DNA of 64,000 nucleotides from Parahaliea aestuarii (GCF_008064635.1 NZ_VRYZ01000001.1:124001-188000), one strand, 5' to 3'; numbered from the stretch's first letter, positions 35,761-44,910 are shown. Notes: generated by a model not told the origin, from the letters alone. Numbers and translations: made by a program.

Positions 35761-37716
35761 TCAGCTAAAGCGGTAGTCTTCCGCCTTGGGCTGCTTGGTC
35801 ATCTGCCAGTAGTCGATGATGCGGAAGGGCAGGTTGGCGGTGACCCGGCCGGCTTCGTTCTTGTACCAGTTGTTGACCCCTTCCCAGCCCCAGGCGGTGT
35901 CGGCGTTGATCCGGTCCACCTCGTCGTTGTAGCTGTCGTGTACTTCCTGGCGCACGTCCATGCTCTGGTGGCCGCCTTCCAGCAGGAAGCGGATGCTGCG
36001 CAGGATGTAATTGACCTGCGACTCGGCGTTGTGGGCAATGCTGCCCGCCACCACCAGGTTGGTGTTGGGGCCGTAAATGCAGAACAGGTTGGGGAAGTTG
36101 GGCACCGTGATGCCGAGGTAGGCGCGGCCGTTGGTATCGCCCCACTGCTCGTTCAGGCTCACGCCGTCGCGGCCGGTAACCTGCATCGGAAACAGGAAGC
36201 GGTCGGCGTAAAAGCCGGTGGCGCAGGCGATGGCGTCCACCTCGTGCAACACGCCGTCGGCGGTGCGCACGCCAGTCGGCTCGATGGCGGTGATGCCCTC
36301 GGTGACCAGTTCCACGTTGTCCTTTTGCAGGGCGGCCAGGTAGGTGCCGTTATCCTGCAGGATGCGCTTGCCGAAGGGCGGGTAAGTGGGCAGCACTTTT
36401 TCCAGCAGTGCCGGGTCCTGTACCTGGGATTCGATCCAGGCGGTCAGTGCCTGGCGCATTTCGTCGTTGGCGGCGCTGACCGAGCGGCTGTCGTTCCAGG
36501 CCGGGTCCACCAGGGTCTTGTCGTACACGCCCTCGATGGAGGTGTAGAACAGCCAGAAGCGGTACCACTTGCTGTAGTAGGGCAGCTTCTTCAGCGCCCA
36601 CTTCTGACCGTCGCCCACCGCCATGTGGTAGCCGGGATTGGGAAACATCCAGGCCGGGGAGCGCTGGAACACGGTCAGTTCACTGGCGGTTTCGGCCAGT
36701 TCCGGGATGATCTGGAAGGCGCTGGCGCCGGAACCGATTACCGCGACCTTTTTGCCGGCGAGATCGAGCCCTTTGGGCCAGGCGCCGGAGTGGAACAGGG
36801 GGCCGTTGAAGGTATCGATACCGTCGATTTCCGGCAGCTTCGGCCGGTTGAGCTGGCCGACGGCGCTGATCACGGCGCGGGCGGTCAGGGTGTCGCGCTC
36901 TCCGTTGCCGTCCACCACCGTGACCTGCCAGGTGGCGCTGTCTTCGTCCCAGCGCGCGGCCTCCACTTCGGTGTTGAAGCGGGTATGCTCTTTCACGCCG
37001 TAGTCCGCGGCACAGCGGTCGAAGTAGGCGCGGATTTCGTCCGCCAGGGGGAAGTGGCAGCTCCATTCGTGGTTGGGTTCGAAGGAATAGCTGTAGCTGT
37101 GGCCCGGCACATCCACCCGGCAGCCGGGGTAGTGGTTCTCGAACCAGGTGCCGCCGAGGCCGGAGTTTTTCTCGATCAGTGTGTAGGGGATGCCGGCCTC
37201 GCCGAGACGGATACCGGCCAGTACCCCGCCCATGCCGCCGCCGATGATCACTACCGGGAAGTTGCGCCCGGCCGCCTTCAGGGCCTCGGTCTCCAGGTTC
37301 AGGCCGCGCTGGTCGACGCCGTCGAGGGCGATTTCCTCGCGGATGAAATTCTCGTAGCGCTGGTCCAGTTCGTGGCCGCACATAAAGGTGTAGAGCTCGC
37401 TGACCACGTTGTCGTCCAGTTCCGGCAGGCTGCCGCCGCGCTGTCGGTAGGCGGCGATGGCGGTGAGCACCTCCTCGTGAATCTGCGCCGCCTGCGCGCG
37501 GGTATAGCCGCCCTCCAGTAATTGCTCGCCGCCGGCCCCGGCCTCCACCACGTTCATCATGCGCGGCGCCGGGTAGCGCGACAGCACGCTGGTATCGCCA
37601 CTCATGTGCACGATGCTCATCAACAGGGACGGCACATTCAGTTCCCACAGCATTTCGCGGATGGCTGCGTCGTCCTCGGTGATCGCTTCCACCGAGGCTT
37701 TGAGGTGTTCGAGCAT
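35761..37716 (-). CDS. Flavin monooxygenase, Baeyer-Villiger type (HAPMO-like)
   Basis: 651 residues from ATG 37716 (GGAGAAGCAGCC upstream). An N-terminal extension of about 150 residues precedes the FAD Rossmann loop VVIIGGGMGG (about 155-164). The Baeyer-Villiger fingerprint F-x-G-x3-H-x3-W-P is perfect as FNGPLFHSGAWP (about 303-314). The NADPH loop VAVIGSGASAFQ follows (about 325-336). The N-terminal extension and length match 4-hydroxyacetophenone-monooxygenase-like enzymes. It inserts oxygen next to a ketone to give an ester or lactone. It is divergent from the acetolactate-synthase-like gene, sharing a promoter region with a LuxR-type dyad. Confidence 0.92.
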   Translation of the reverse strand: MLEHLKASVEAITEDDAAIREMLWELNVPSLLMSIVHMSGDTSVLSRYPAPRMMNVVEAGAGGEQLLEGGYTRAQAAQIHEEVLTAIAAYRQRGGSLPELDDNVVSELYTFMCGHELDQRYENFIREEIALDGVDQRGLNLETEALKAAGRNFPVVIIGGGMGGVLAGIRLGEAGIPYTLIEKNSGLGGTWFENHYPGCRVDVPGHSYSYSFEPNHEWSCHFPLADEIRAYFDRCAADYGVKEHTRFNTEVEAARWDEDSATWQVTVVDGNGERDTLTARAVISAVGQLNRPKLPEIDGIDTFNGPLFHSGAWPKGLDLAGKKVAVIGSGASAFQIIPELAETASELTVFQRSPAWMFPNPGYHMAVGDGQKWALKKLPYYSKWYRFWLFYTSIEGVYDKTLVDPAWNDSRSVSAANDEMRQALTAWIESQVQDPALLEKVLPTYPPFGKRILQDNGTYLAALQKDNVELVTEGITAIEPTGVRTADGVLHEVDAIACATGFYADRFLFPMQVTGRDGVSLNEQWGDTNGRAYLGITVPNFPNLFCIYGPNTNLVVAGSIAHNAESQVNYILRSIRFLLEGGHQSMDVRQEVHDSYNDEVDRINADTAWGWEGVNNWYKNEAGRVTANLPFRIIDYWQMTKQPKAEDYRFS

Positions 37717-37811
37717 GGCTGCTTCTCCGTGTTCTCTTGTTATGGCAGTACTTATCCCACAGGCCGTGGTCAACTGCGAGCGGGGGGATAGTGTCGGGGT
37801 GGGCGCCGGCT

Positions 37812-37837
37812 CACATCCTCCAAATAGATGAACCGGA
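37812..37837. promoter_or_regulatory. Operator-like motif, copy 2 (monooxygenase / synthase promoter)
   Basis: CATC-N9-GATG dyad with central CAAAT and a trailing GGA, related to copy 1 at 34467-34492. It lies 96-121 bases upstream of the monooxygenase start and 69-94 upstream of the acetolactate-synthase-like start, between the two divergent genes. Confidence 0.5.
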
Positions 37838-37905
37838 CGTAAGGCGTGTCATTTTTTCAGCCTGTGCTAGCATCCTTGAACTATCCATGGAATCAGGAGT
37901 TGGAC

Positions 37906-39612
37906 GTGACCAAAGCATCGGACCTGTTTGTACAGGCACTGGAACAAGAGGGTGTGCGCTACGTGTTTGGTATTCCGGGGGAGGAGAATCTGGATTTTCT
38001 CGATTCCCTGTCGCGCTCGGAACAGATTCAACTCATTCTGACCCGCCACGAACAGGCGGCAGGATTCATGGCGGCCACCTATGGTCGCCTCACCGGTAAA
38101 ACGGGGGTCTGTCTGTCCACCCTGGGCCCCGGCGCCACCAATTTCACCACCGCGGCGGCCTACGCCCAGCTCGGGGGAATGCCGATGATGATGATCACCG
38201 GCCAGAAGCCGGTGAAAAAGTCCAAGCAGGGGCGCTTCCAGATTCTCGATGTGGTGGAGATGATGAACCCCATCACCAAGTACGCCCACCAGCTGGTGTC
38301 GGCGGACAACATCCCCAGCCGGGTGCGCGAGGCCCTGCGCCTGGCGGAGGAAGAAAAGCCCGGCGCGGTCCACCTGGAATTGCCCGAGGACATCGCCGAC
38401 GAGGAGACTGAACAGTATCCCATCCCGGCCTCCATCGTGCGCCGTCCGGTGGCCGAGGAGAAGGCTATCCGCTTTGCGGTGGATCGCATTGTGGCGGCCA
38501 AATCACCCATCCTGGTGATCGGCGCCGGTGCCAACCGCAAGCTGACCAGCAAAATGCTGACGCAAATGGTCAATGACTACGGTATCCCCTTTGTCACCAC
38601 CCAGCTCGGCAAGGGCGTGATCGACGAGCGTCACCCGCTCTATCTCGGTTGCGCCGCCCTGTCTGCCGGCGACTTCGTGCACCGCGCCATCGAGGCGGCG
38701 GACCTCATCATCAATGTCGGCCACGATGTGATCGAGAAGCCGCCCTTCTTCATGCAGCACGGACGGCTGAACGAGGGCTCCGACCATCACGAGACCAACC
38801 CGGTGGAAGTGTCCGCCGGCACCCAGGTTATCCATGTGTCGTTCCGCTCGGCGGAGGTGGACCCGGTCTACTTCCCGCAGCTGGAAGTGATCGGCGATAT
38901 CGCCAATGCCATCTGGCAGATGAACAACGGTCTCGCCGAACGGGAGCTGCCAGGCTGGGATTTCTCCCGCATGATGGAGGTCAAGGAGCACCACGACGCC
39001 AACATCGCCGAGGGCAGCGACGACGACCGCTTCCCCATCTACCCCCAGCGCCTGGTGGCAGAGGTGCGCAAGGCCATGCCGGATGACGGCACCATTTGCC
39101 TCGACAACGGCGTGTACAAAATCTGGTTCGCCCGCAACTACCGGGCCTACGGTTCCAACACGGTCCTGCTGGACAACGCACTCGCCACCATGGGCGCCGG
39201 CCTGCCTTCGGCCATGGCGGTGCATCTGGTCAATTCCGGGCGCAAGGTGATGGCCATCTGCGGCGATGGCGGGTTCATGATGAACAGCCAGGAGCTGGAA
39301 ACGGCCGTGCGCCTGAACATGAACCTGGTGTGCCTGATTCTCAACGACTCCTCCTACGGCATGATCCGCTGGAAGCAGGCCAACATGGGCTTCAGCGACT
39401 GGGGGCTGGAGTACGGCAACCCGGACTTCGTCAAGTACGCCGAGGCCTACGGCGCCAACGGGCACCGGGTGGAGAGCAGCGCCGGGCTGGCGCCGCTGCT
39501 GGAGCAGTGCCTGAACACCGGCGGTGTGCATTTGATCGACTGCCCGGTGGATTACTCCGAGAACGACGAGATCCTCAACCGTACCATCCGCAAGCTGAGC
39601 GCGGCCATCTGA
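37906..39612 (+). CDS. Acetolactate synthase-like ThDP enzyme, large subunit type
   Basis: 568 residues from GTG 37906, which has AGGAG six bases upstream; the frame is open from 37846 but without a better start. ThDP enzyme layout: catalytic Glu49 in ILTRHEQAAGFMA, TLGPGATNFTTAAAYAQLGG, FAD-site-like middle domain, and the ThDP motif CGDGGFMMNSQELETAV then LNDSSYG. The sequence fits the catabolic acetolactate-synthase-like branch rather than biosynthetic IlvB, and no small subunit follows. It could make acetolactate, or carboligate/decarboxylate a 2-keto acid. It is divergent from the Baeyer-Villiger monooxygenase and may act in the same pathway. Confidence 0.86.
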   Translation: MTKASDLFVQALEQEGVRYVFGIPGEENLDFLDSLSRSEQIQLILTRHEQAAGFMAATYGRLTGKTGVCLSTLGPGATNFTTAAAYAQLGGMPMMMITGQKPVKKSKQGRFQILDVVEMMNPITKYAHQLVSADNIPSRVREALRLAEEEKPGAVHLELPEDIADEETEQYPIPASIVRRPVAEEKAIRFAVDRIVAAKSPILVIGAGANRKLTSKMLTQMVNDYGIPFVTTQLGKGVIDERHPLYLGCAALSAGDFVHRAIEAADLIINVGHDVIEKPPFFMQHGRLNEGSDHHETNPVEVSAGTQVIHVSFRSAEVDPVYFPQLEVIGDIANAIWQMNNGLAERELPGWDFSRMMEVKEHHDANIAEGSDDDRFPIYPQRLVAEVRKAMPDDGTICLDNGVYKIWFARNYRAYGSNTVLLDNALATMGAGLPSAMAVHLVNSGRKVMAICGDGGFMMNSQELETAVRLNMNLVCLILNDSSYGMIRWKQANMGFSDWGLEYGNPDFVKYAEAYGANGHRVESSAGLAPLLEQCLNTGGVHLIDCPVDYSENDEILNRTIRKLSAAI

Positions 39613-39616
39613 ATGC

Positions 39617-39635
39617 CCGGGGCCTCTGGCCCCGG
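39617..39635. terminator. Bidirectional hairpin between convergent genes
   Basis: Perfect 8-bp stem CCGGGGCC-TCT-GGCCCCGG between the synthase stop (39612) and the autotransporter stop (39644). Very stable, but no T-run on either side. Confidence 0.5.
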
Positions 39636-39643
39636 TCAATCAA

Positions 39644-41128
39644 CTAGAACTCGTAGCGCAGTCCGGCGCTGATGATGTCGTGGCTGTAGTATTGCAGGCC
39701 CTGAATCGAGCGATAGCTGATGAAGCCCTGCAGGCCGCCGTGAATCTCGCCATCCAGACTGCGCTGGCGCCCACCGCGCAGTACCGCTGAAAGGCCTGCC
39801 GAAAACACCGCATAGTTCTGGTCCAGGGGGTCGGTGGCGACACGAAAGCGGGCCTCCGGCCCGAGGTCGACGGCGTTATAGACAGCGGTGATGTCCCGCG
39901 ATTCGTCCTCGAACTGGTGGTGGTATTCGGCGCTGGCGAAGGGGATCAGCACGCCGAAGGATGGCGTTGCGGTGTACTGCAGGCTGAGACCGGCGACGGC
40001 TTCCAGCGAACGGAAATCCTGCCGCTCGACACGCAACTGGAAGGCATCGTTGTTGATGTCCCGCTCGCTGAAGCCGTCGATACGGGTATCGGCGAAATCC
40101 AGGCGGCCGTAGGGCTCCAGGTTCAGCGCCGGGCCCAGTGCAATGTTGTAGCCAGCCGCCGCATTGACCGACCAGGTGTCGCCGCTGGTATCGCTCAGGG
40201 TGCGGGTGTCCACGCTCTCCACCGCCGGATTGAAGGAGGGGTATTCGATGGCCCGATCGAGGTCAAAATCCATGCGCTGGAAGCCTGCACCGACACTGGC
40301 GTACCACTGGTCGTGGTAATACAGGGCAAAGGCCATCAGGCTGTAGCCCTCGGTCTCGATGTCGCCGTCCACCACCAGTTCGCCCTCCTGCTGGAAGTCG
40401 ATCTCGCGCTGGGTGATGCCGGCCAGCAGTCCGCCGACCCAGTTGGCATTGAAACGGTAGTCGGCCCCGGCATTGAATTCGTAGCCATCGAAGTCGAAAC
40501 CGTCTTCATTACCGGTAGCGTCTTTGTCGCCCTTGCCGTAGCTGCCGTTGACAAAGCCGCCCCAGGGACTGTATCGCTCGCCGGCAGCGCTGTCGGCGCT
40601 GGCGCCCAGCCCCAGCGGCGTGTCGGCGGGGGTGCCGGCCAGGAAAAAACCGGTGGCGCCGCCGCGCAGGGCGGATATGCGGCTCGCCAGGGTAGACAGC
40701 TGACCGCTGACAAACTCGGTGGTCAGTGATTCCTGGGCGGCAAATTCTTCACCCGCAGTCCAGCGCAGGGAGGTGCCAAGGCCGGCGAGATCGGTGCCCA
40801 GGCTGAAATCGGTGGGACCCTGGCCCGTAAGCTCGTTGGCGGTGTGCACCAGCTCGCGGGCATTTTCGAACAGCAGAAAGGTCTGCCCGCCACAGTCGGC
40901 ACTGGCCTGTCGCTGCAGCGCGGCGCAAGGGCCGCCGTTGCCCTGCAGGAGGGTGTCGTAGGTCGCCTGATTGGCTGCGGCCGCAGACTCTTCGACAGCG
41001 TTCGCATACTGTCCCGTCAGATCCAGCAGCGACGCACTGGCCTGCTGACACAGTAAAATACCCAGCGGCAATACAGCCAGGCCGCACACCCTTCCGTGGC
41101 GGTTGCCCCGTTTCCATTCCCCAGACAT
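39644..41128 (-). CDS. Autotransporter-type outer membrane beta-barrel protein
   Basis: 494 residues from ATG 41128 (AGGGGACTGACG upstream). The open frame extends to 41524, but that part is antisense/out-of-frame to the dioxygenase gene. Signal peptide: GRVCGLAVLPLGILLCQQASAS. Residues about 25-190 form a helical Ala/Gln-rich passenger; two cysteines (PCAALQRQASADC) may pair. From about 210 the autotransporter barrel is clear (SPWGGFVNGSYGKGD; YEFNAGADYRFNANWVGGLL; SVNAAAGYNIALGPALNLEPY) and it ends AGLRYEF with terminal Phe. The passenger has no catalytic motif; role unknown. Confidence 0.85.
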   Translation of the reverse strand: MSGEWKRGNRHGRVCGLAVLPLGILLCQQASASLLDLTGQYANAVEESAAAANQATYDTLLQGNGGPCAALQRQASADCGGQTFLLFENARELVHTANELTGQGPTDFSLGTDLAGLGTSLRWTAGEEFAAQESLTTEFVSGQLSTLASRISALRGGATGFFLAGTPADTPLGLGASADSAAGERYSPWGGFVNGSYGKGDKDATGNEDGFDFDGYEFNAGADYRFNANWVGGLLAGITQREIDFQQEGELVVDGDIETEGYSLMAFALYYHDQWYASVGAGFQRMDFDLDRAIEYPSFNPAVESVDTRTLSDTSGDTWSVNAAAGYNIALGPALNLEPYGRLDFADTRIDGFSERDINNDAFQLRVERQDFRSLEAVAGLSLQYTATPSFGVLIPFASAEYHHQFEDESRDITAVYNAVDLGPEARFRVATDPLDQNYAVFSAGLSAVLRGGRQRSLDGEIHGGLQGFISYRSIQGLQYYSHDIISAGLRYEF

Positions 41129-41267
41129 CGTCAGTCCCCTGCAGCGCCCCCGGGTGCGGCGGATAGTGGCCGCCTGGAATGCCCGGGAGTCTTGGTGGTC
41201 GGATTTTTGTTCAGGGAGCATAGCCCCGCCTGTCAAAGGGCGCCAGCGGCGGAAGTATTTTGCCGCA

Positions 41268-41930
41268 CTAATCCATCCACATACGCTGCAGATTGGCGCG
41301 CACGTTGGCCAGTTCGTCCAGGGCGCCGGGGTCGCCGGGATGTTCCTGCAGTCTGGCCAGGGCGCTGTCGAGGGCGAACAGCAGCTTGCGCTGCTCGCTG
41401 GAGCGCACCTCGCTCTGCAGCCAGCCAACCGCCACCAGCCGCGAGCCACTGCGCACCGCTTCCACCCGGTGCAGGTAGCTGGAGGGATAGCACACCACCG
41501 CCCCGGCCGGGAGTTTGACGGCATCCTCGCCGGCGCCGGATTCGATCACCAGTTCGCCGCCCTCGTACTCACCCGGTTCGCTGAGGAAGAGGGTAAAGGA
41601 GACATCGGTGCGTACACCGTCGATGGCGGGGGCGTCGATATGGGTACCGTAGCCCATGCCCCTGTCGTAGCGGCTGATCAGCAGGCGGGCGAACTGGCGC
41701 GGGCGGGTGGCGGCGCGGAACACCGGGTGCGCCAGCAGTTGTTTCTCCAGCAGGCGGGTCACCCCGCGAATGGTGGCGTCGGCGCCGATGCCCTGCAGAT
41801 TGTGCTTCACCGCCCGGGCGCGCCCGGCGGCCGTCGCCTCGCCGGGAGCGAAGCTGTCGCTGGTGGCCAGCTGTTCCCGTACGGCATCGAGGGTGGGGGC
41901 GTCGAGCAGGCCCTCGATGCAGGTCAGCAT
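41268..41930 (-). CDS. piuC: Fe(II)/2-oxoglutarate-dependent dioxygenase, PiuC/YbiX family
   Basis: 220 residues. The facial triad is visible: His97 and Asp99 in YGTHIDAP, and His154 in SSYLHRVEAV, with Arg164 (GSRLVAVGW) for 2-oxoglutarate. The PKHD-type hydroxylase family is typically linked to iron-uptake genes. Divergent from an exported protein gene, with a Fur-box-like sequence between them, so it should be induced by iron limitation. Its protein or siderophore target is unknown. The start has no strong Shine-Dalgarno. Confidence 0.9.
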   Translation of the reverse strand: MLTCIEGLLDAPTLDAVREQLATSDSFAPGEATAAGRARAVKHNLQGIGADATIRGVTRLLEKQLLAHPVFRAATRPRQFARLLISRYDRGMGYGTHIDAPAIDGVRTDVSFTLFLSEPGEYEGGELVIESGAGEDAVKLPAGAVVCYPSSYLHRVEAVRSGSRLVAVGWLQSEVRSSEQRKLLFALDSALARLQEHPGDPGALDELANVRANLQRMWMD

Positions 41931-41971
41931 GGCCCGGTGACCGCGCCGGAATACGTTTGATCTGCAAGTAT

Positions 41972-41990
41972 CTTAATAAGAATCATTTTC
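41972..41990. promoter_or_regulatory. Fur box between divergent iron-linked genes
   Basis: CTTAATAAGAATCATTTTC at 41972-41990 matches the 19-base Fur consensus at 14 positions. It lies 42-60 bases from the dioxygenase start and 61-79 bases from the start at 42051, placed to control both. Confidence 0.65.
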
Positions 41991-42050
41991 AAGAAGCCTC
42001 CGCTTTGCTATAACTGGCCGGCCAAATGATGACACAAGGAATTCGACAAC

Positions 42051-42881
42051 ATGCACAAGCGCACCAAATTGTGGTCCAGCCTGAGTCTGGCCGCCCTGGT
42101 TGGCGGCACCTCGCTGGCTGTGGCCGCCGCCGATGAACTGCAGGCTGCCGCCGCAATGGATACCGCCGCGGCGGACACCGGTCAGGCGGCCGCCGCCGGC
42201 GGCGAGGGCGAAGGTGAGGGCCTGGCCCAGAACGTCGACCCGGCCACCAATGATGTCGCCTACCTGTCGCAACTCGGGCTGATGCGCGGTCACCTGCTGG
42301 TCGGCCTCGAGCTCTACCGTGCCGGCCACATCGAGCACGCGCGTATGCACATGAAGCACCCCAAAAGCGAGTTGTACGCGGATATGGAGCCGGCGTTCAA
42401 GGCCCGCGGCAGCGCCGGCTTCGCCGACCAGCTGACCGCCCTGGCCAATGCCGTGGAAAGCGATGACAGCAGCGCTGAAGAGGTCGAGGCAGCCTACGCC
42501 GCTGTGCTCGAGGGCATCAGCGCCTCCGAGGCGCGGGTGGGTTCCCTGTCACCGGCCACCCGCCTGGGTGTGGTGGTGAAGCTGGTTCGCACCGCAGCGG
42601 ATGAATACGCCCTCGGCGTAGTGGACGGCAAGGTGGTCAATGGCCACGAGTACCAGGATGCCTACGGCTTCACCCGCACCGCCCAGAGCCTGGTGGCCAA
42701 CATGGACGTGGGGGATGACGCTGACCTGGCGGCAACCCGGGACGGCGTGAAGGCCCTGATCCAGGGGCTGTTCGACGCCAATCTGTGGCTCGGCATCATG
42801 CCGCCCGAGGCAGTGGACGGCAATGCTTCCCAGCTCTATGGCGCCGCCGCGCGGATAGAAATCGCCGCACTGAGTCTGTAG
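42051..42881 (+). CDS. Exported protein of unknown function, probably Fur-regulated
   Basis: 276 residues, AAGGAATTCGACAAC before the ATG. Signal peptide MHKRTKLWSSLSLAALVGGT then SLAVAAA; a Gly/Glu/Ala linker (GGEGEGEGLAQN) leads to an all-helical domain. The segment MRGHLLVGLELYRAGHIEHARMHMKHPKSELY carries five His in a short stretch and could bind iron or copper. A second half has regular helices (ATRLGVVVKLVRTAADEYALGVVDG; DAYGFTRTAQSLVANMD). The likely Fur box upstream and the divergent PiuC-type gene suggest a role in iron acquisition. No family is asserted. Confidence 0.7.
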   Translation: MHKRTKLWSSLSLAALVGGTSLAVAAADELQAAAAMDTAAADTGQAAAAGGEGEGEGLAQNVDPATNDVAYLSQLGLMRGHLLVGLELYRAGHIEHARMHMKHPKSELYADMEPAFKARGSAGFADQLTALANAVESDDSSAEEVEAAYAAVLEGISASEARVGSLSPATRLGVVVKLVRTAADEYALGVVDGKVVNGHEYQDAYGFTRTAQSLVANMDVGDDADLAATRDGVKALIQGLFDANLWLGIMPPEAVDGNASQLYGAAARIEIAALSL

Positions 42882-42887
42882 GGGCTC

Positions 42888-44753
42888 CTAGTCTTTCTTT
42901 AGCAGGCGTTCGAAGAGGCGCCCCGCCTCTTCCTGCACCTTGCGCTGGACCTCGTTCTTGCCGAGGTCCTCGATGATTTCCCCGCTGTCCACGCGGCACC
43001 AGTCTCCCGCGTCGCCGTTCAGGTTGCCCTCGCATTCCAGCGGCCAGTCGATGGCGGTGTAGCGCTCGTTGACCCGGCAGGCCGGGTCCACCTCGGCCAG
43101 CCCCGGGTCGAGGCGGGCGGCAAAATCGGCCTTGAAGTCGAGGCTGTCGAGTTGGGCCGCACCCTTGCCGGTCAACTGGATGTTGGCCAGTTCGGCGTGC
43201 AGGGGCGAGAGCCGGGCCTTGCCCTCTGCCAGTTGCAGGTCCACGGTCAGGGCCTCGAAGGCGCTGTCGGTGGGCAGTTCGGCGGCGAGTTTTTCCCGGT
43301 TCACCAGTGCCACGGTCTGGCACAGCATGCGTTCGATGCCGAGGCCTTTCAGCACCAGCTCGCGGGTGTGAATCTTGACTGGCCCGCTGAGGGAGTCGCG
43401 CAGGGCATTGCGGCTGCGTCCCTCGGCTGCAAGCTGCCAGTTCAATGAGGCCTGCCCGCTGAGCTTCGGCTCCGCTTCCAGCGCTGCCAGCAGTTGCGGC
43501 AGATCCACATTCTCCAGCTTGCCGCTGGTGTTGAGGCGGGCGCGGTTGTGGGCGGCGTTCAGCGTGGCGCTGGCCGACAGTGTGCCGCCGTGGACGCTTC
43601 CGGACAGACGATTAAGCGTGACGACACCGTCTACCGCACGCAGTTGTGCACGCAAATCGCGGATCTCGTGATTGCCGAAGCGGGCGCTGTCGATGGCCAG
43701 TTTGGCGCGGGTATCGATGCTGCGCAGTGGCGCCAGGGGCAGTGGGGCATCGCCGTCATCCACGGTATTGCCGTCGCTTTCGTCGTTGCTGCCTGCCGCG
43801 GCTTCCGGGCCGGCCAGGGCCAGCAGGGCGGGGGTGAATTCATTGAGGTGCAGGTCTGCATCGATCTGCGGGCTTTCGAAGCTGGCGAAGCGCAACTTGC
43901 CCTCGCCACGGGCGCTGCCCAGGCTCAGGGTGAGCTTGAGGTCGGCCACCACGCGCTCCAGGTCAACACCGCCACTGGCGCTGAGCTGCAGTGGCTCGGC
44001 AGTGGCGCCCTGCAGCTCAGCCTCGAGCTGATCGAGGCTGAGCTGCTGGCTGGCCTGATCCAGGCGCAGGGTGGTATCCAGTTGCAGTGTTACCGCTTCG
44101 CCGCCCGGCTCTGTCGCGGGTACCGAGAGGGCCAGAGACAGGGGAACCGGGCGGCCGGCCAGGTTCAGGTCAGTGGCGCGGAGGGATTCGATCTCGACAA
44201 TCCGGTCGGGCTTTCCGGCGCCCTCCATCAGTACCAGGCGCGAGTCGTCCATGCTGAGTTCCGCCACTTCCAGTGCCATCGGTGCTGCCAGTGCCAGGCC
44301 GGCATCCTCACCTGTCTCCTTGAGAACCTTGCGCCGCTCGCGGTAGAAAGCGTCCAGTTCGGCATCGCTCAGGTCGCTGCTATCGATACTGGGCTGTTCC
44401 GGGCCGGCTGGCACGGTAACCAGCAGCCCGTTCAGCGCCAGGCGCTGAATCTGCACTTCACCGGACAGCAGCGGCAGGGGCTTGACGCCGATATCCAGGC
44501 GGCCGGCGCTGAGGTCCGGCTGACCTTCGCCGGGCAGTGTCAGTTCCACCTGCTCCACGCTCAGCGCGATGCGCGGCAACAGGCGCAGCCTGGTGTCTCC
44601 GCTGACCGCCAGCGTCGCGCCGGTTTTCTCCTTGAGCGCCTCGGCGGCGATGGCCAGCAGACGTTCCTCATCCAGCAACAGCGGCAGCAGGAGGGTGGCC
44701 GCCACTATCAATAGAAGCGGTGTAAGCAGGAGAAAAAGCAGAATACGACGCAT
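42888..44753 (-). CDS. AsmA family protein
   Basis: 621 residues from ATG 44753 (GGGAGCTTTC upstream). One N-terminal transmembrane helix (RRILLFLLLTPLLLIVAATL), then the AsmA N-terminal region with AEALKEKTGATLAVSGDTRL, and a long beta-rich repeat domain (for example LQLDTTLRLDQASQQLSL; LDQLEAELQGATAEPLQLSA), ending with a TLNRLSGSVHGGTLSASATL-type AsmA_2 segment and a lipid-transfer-like C terminus. AsmA-like proteins span the periplasm and are implicated in outer-membrane lipid transport. It is convergent with the gene ending at 42881. Confidence 0.88.
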   Translation of the reverse strand: MRRILLFLLLTPLLLIVAATLLLPLLLDEERLLAIAAEALKEKTGATLAVSGDTRLRLLPRIALSVEQVELTLPGEGQPDLSAGRLDIGVKPLPLLSGEVQIQRLALNGLLVTVPAGPEQPSIDSSDLSDAELDAFYRERRKVLKETGEDAGLALAAPMALEVAELSMDDSRLVLMEGAGKPDRIVEIESLRATDLNLAGRPVPLSLALSVPATEPGGEAVTLQLDTTLRLDQASQQLSLDQLEAELQGATAEPLQLSASGGVDLERVVADLKLTLSLGSARGEGKLRFASFESPQIDADLHLNEFTPALLALAGPEAAAGSNDESDGNTVDDGDAPLPLAPLRSIDTRAKLAIDSARFGNHEIRDLRAQLRAVDGVVTLNRLSGSVHGGTLSASATLNAAHNRARLNTSGKLENVDLPQLLAALEAEPKLSGQASLNWQLAAEGRSRNALRDSLSGPVKIHTRELVLKGLGIERMLCQTVALVNREKLAAELPTDSAFEALTVDLQLAEGKARLSPLHAELANIQLTGKGAAQLDSLDFKADFAARLDPGLAEVDPACRVNERYTAIDWPLECEGNLNGDAGDWCRVDSGEIIEDLGKNEVQRKVQEEAGRLFERLLKKD

Positions 44754-44910
44754 GAAAGCTCCCTGGTTGGCAGGTTGTGGCCTATAGGTTAGCAGAGCGC
44801 AGGAGGCGCAGTGGCGCACTGCGTTCGGGCAGCGGGGCCAGTGCCGGCCGACATTTGCCCCGTCGCCGCTTTCCGGTAAGGTGAGCGGCCCGTCACCCGA
44901 ATGCCCTGTG

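Noticed and set aside
35686-37521. 611-codon plus-strand frame antisense to the monooxygenase
   Set aside because: Shadow of a well-supported Baeyer-Villiger gene; composition is typical of antisense GC-rich frames.
41129-41524. N-terminal extension of the autotransporter
   Set aside because: Antisense or out-of-frame overlap with the dioxygenase gene; the real start at 41128 has a ribosome binding site and a signal peptide.
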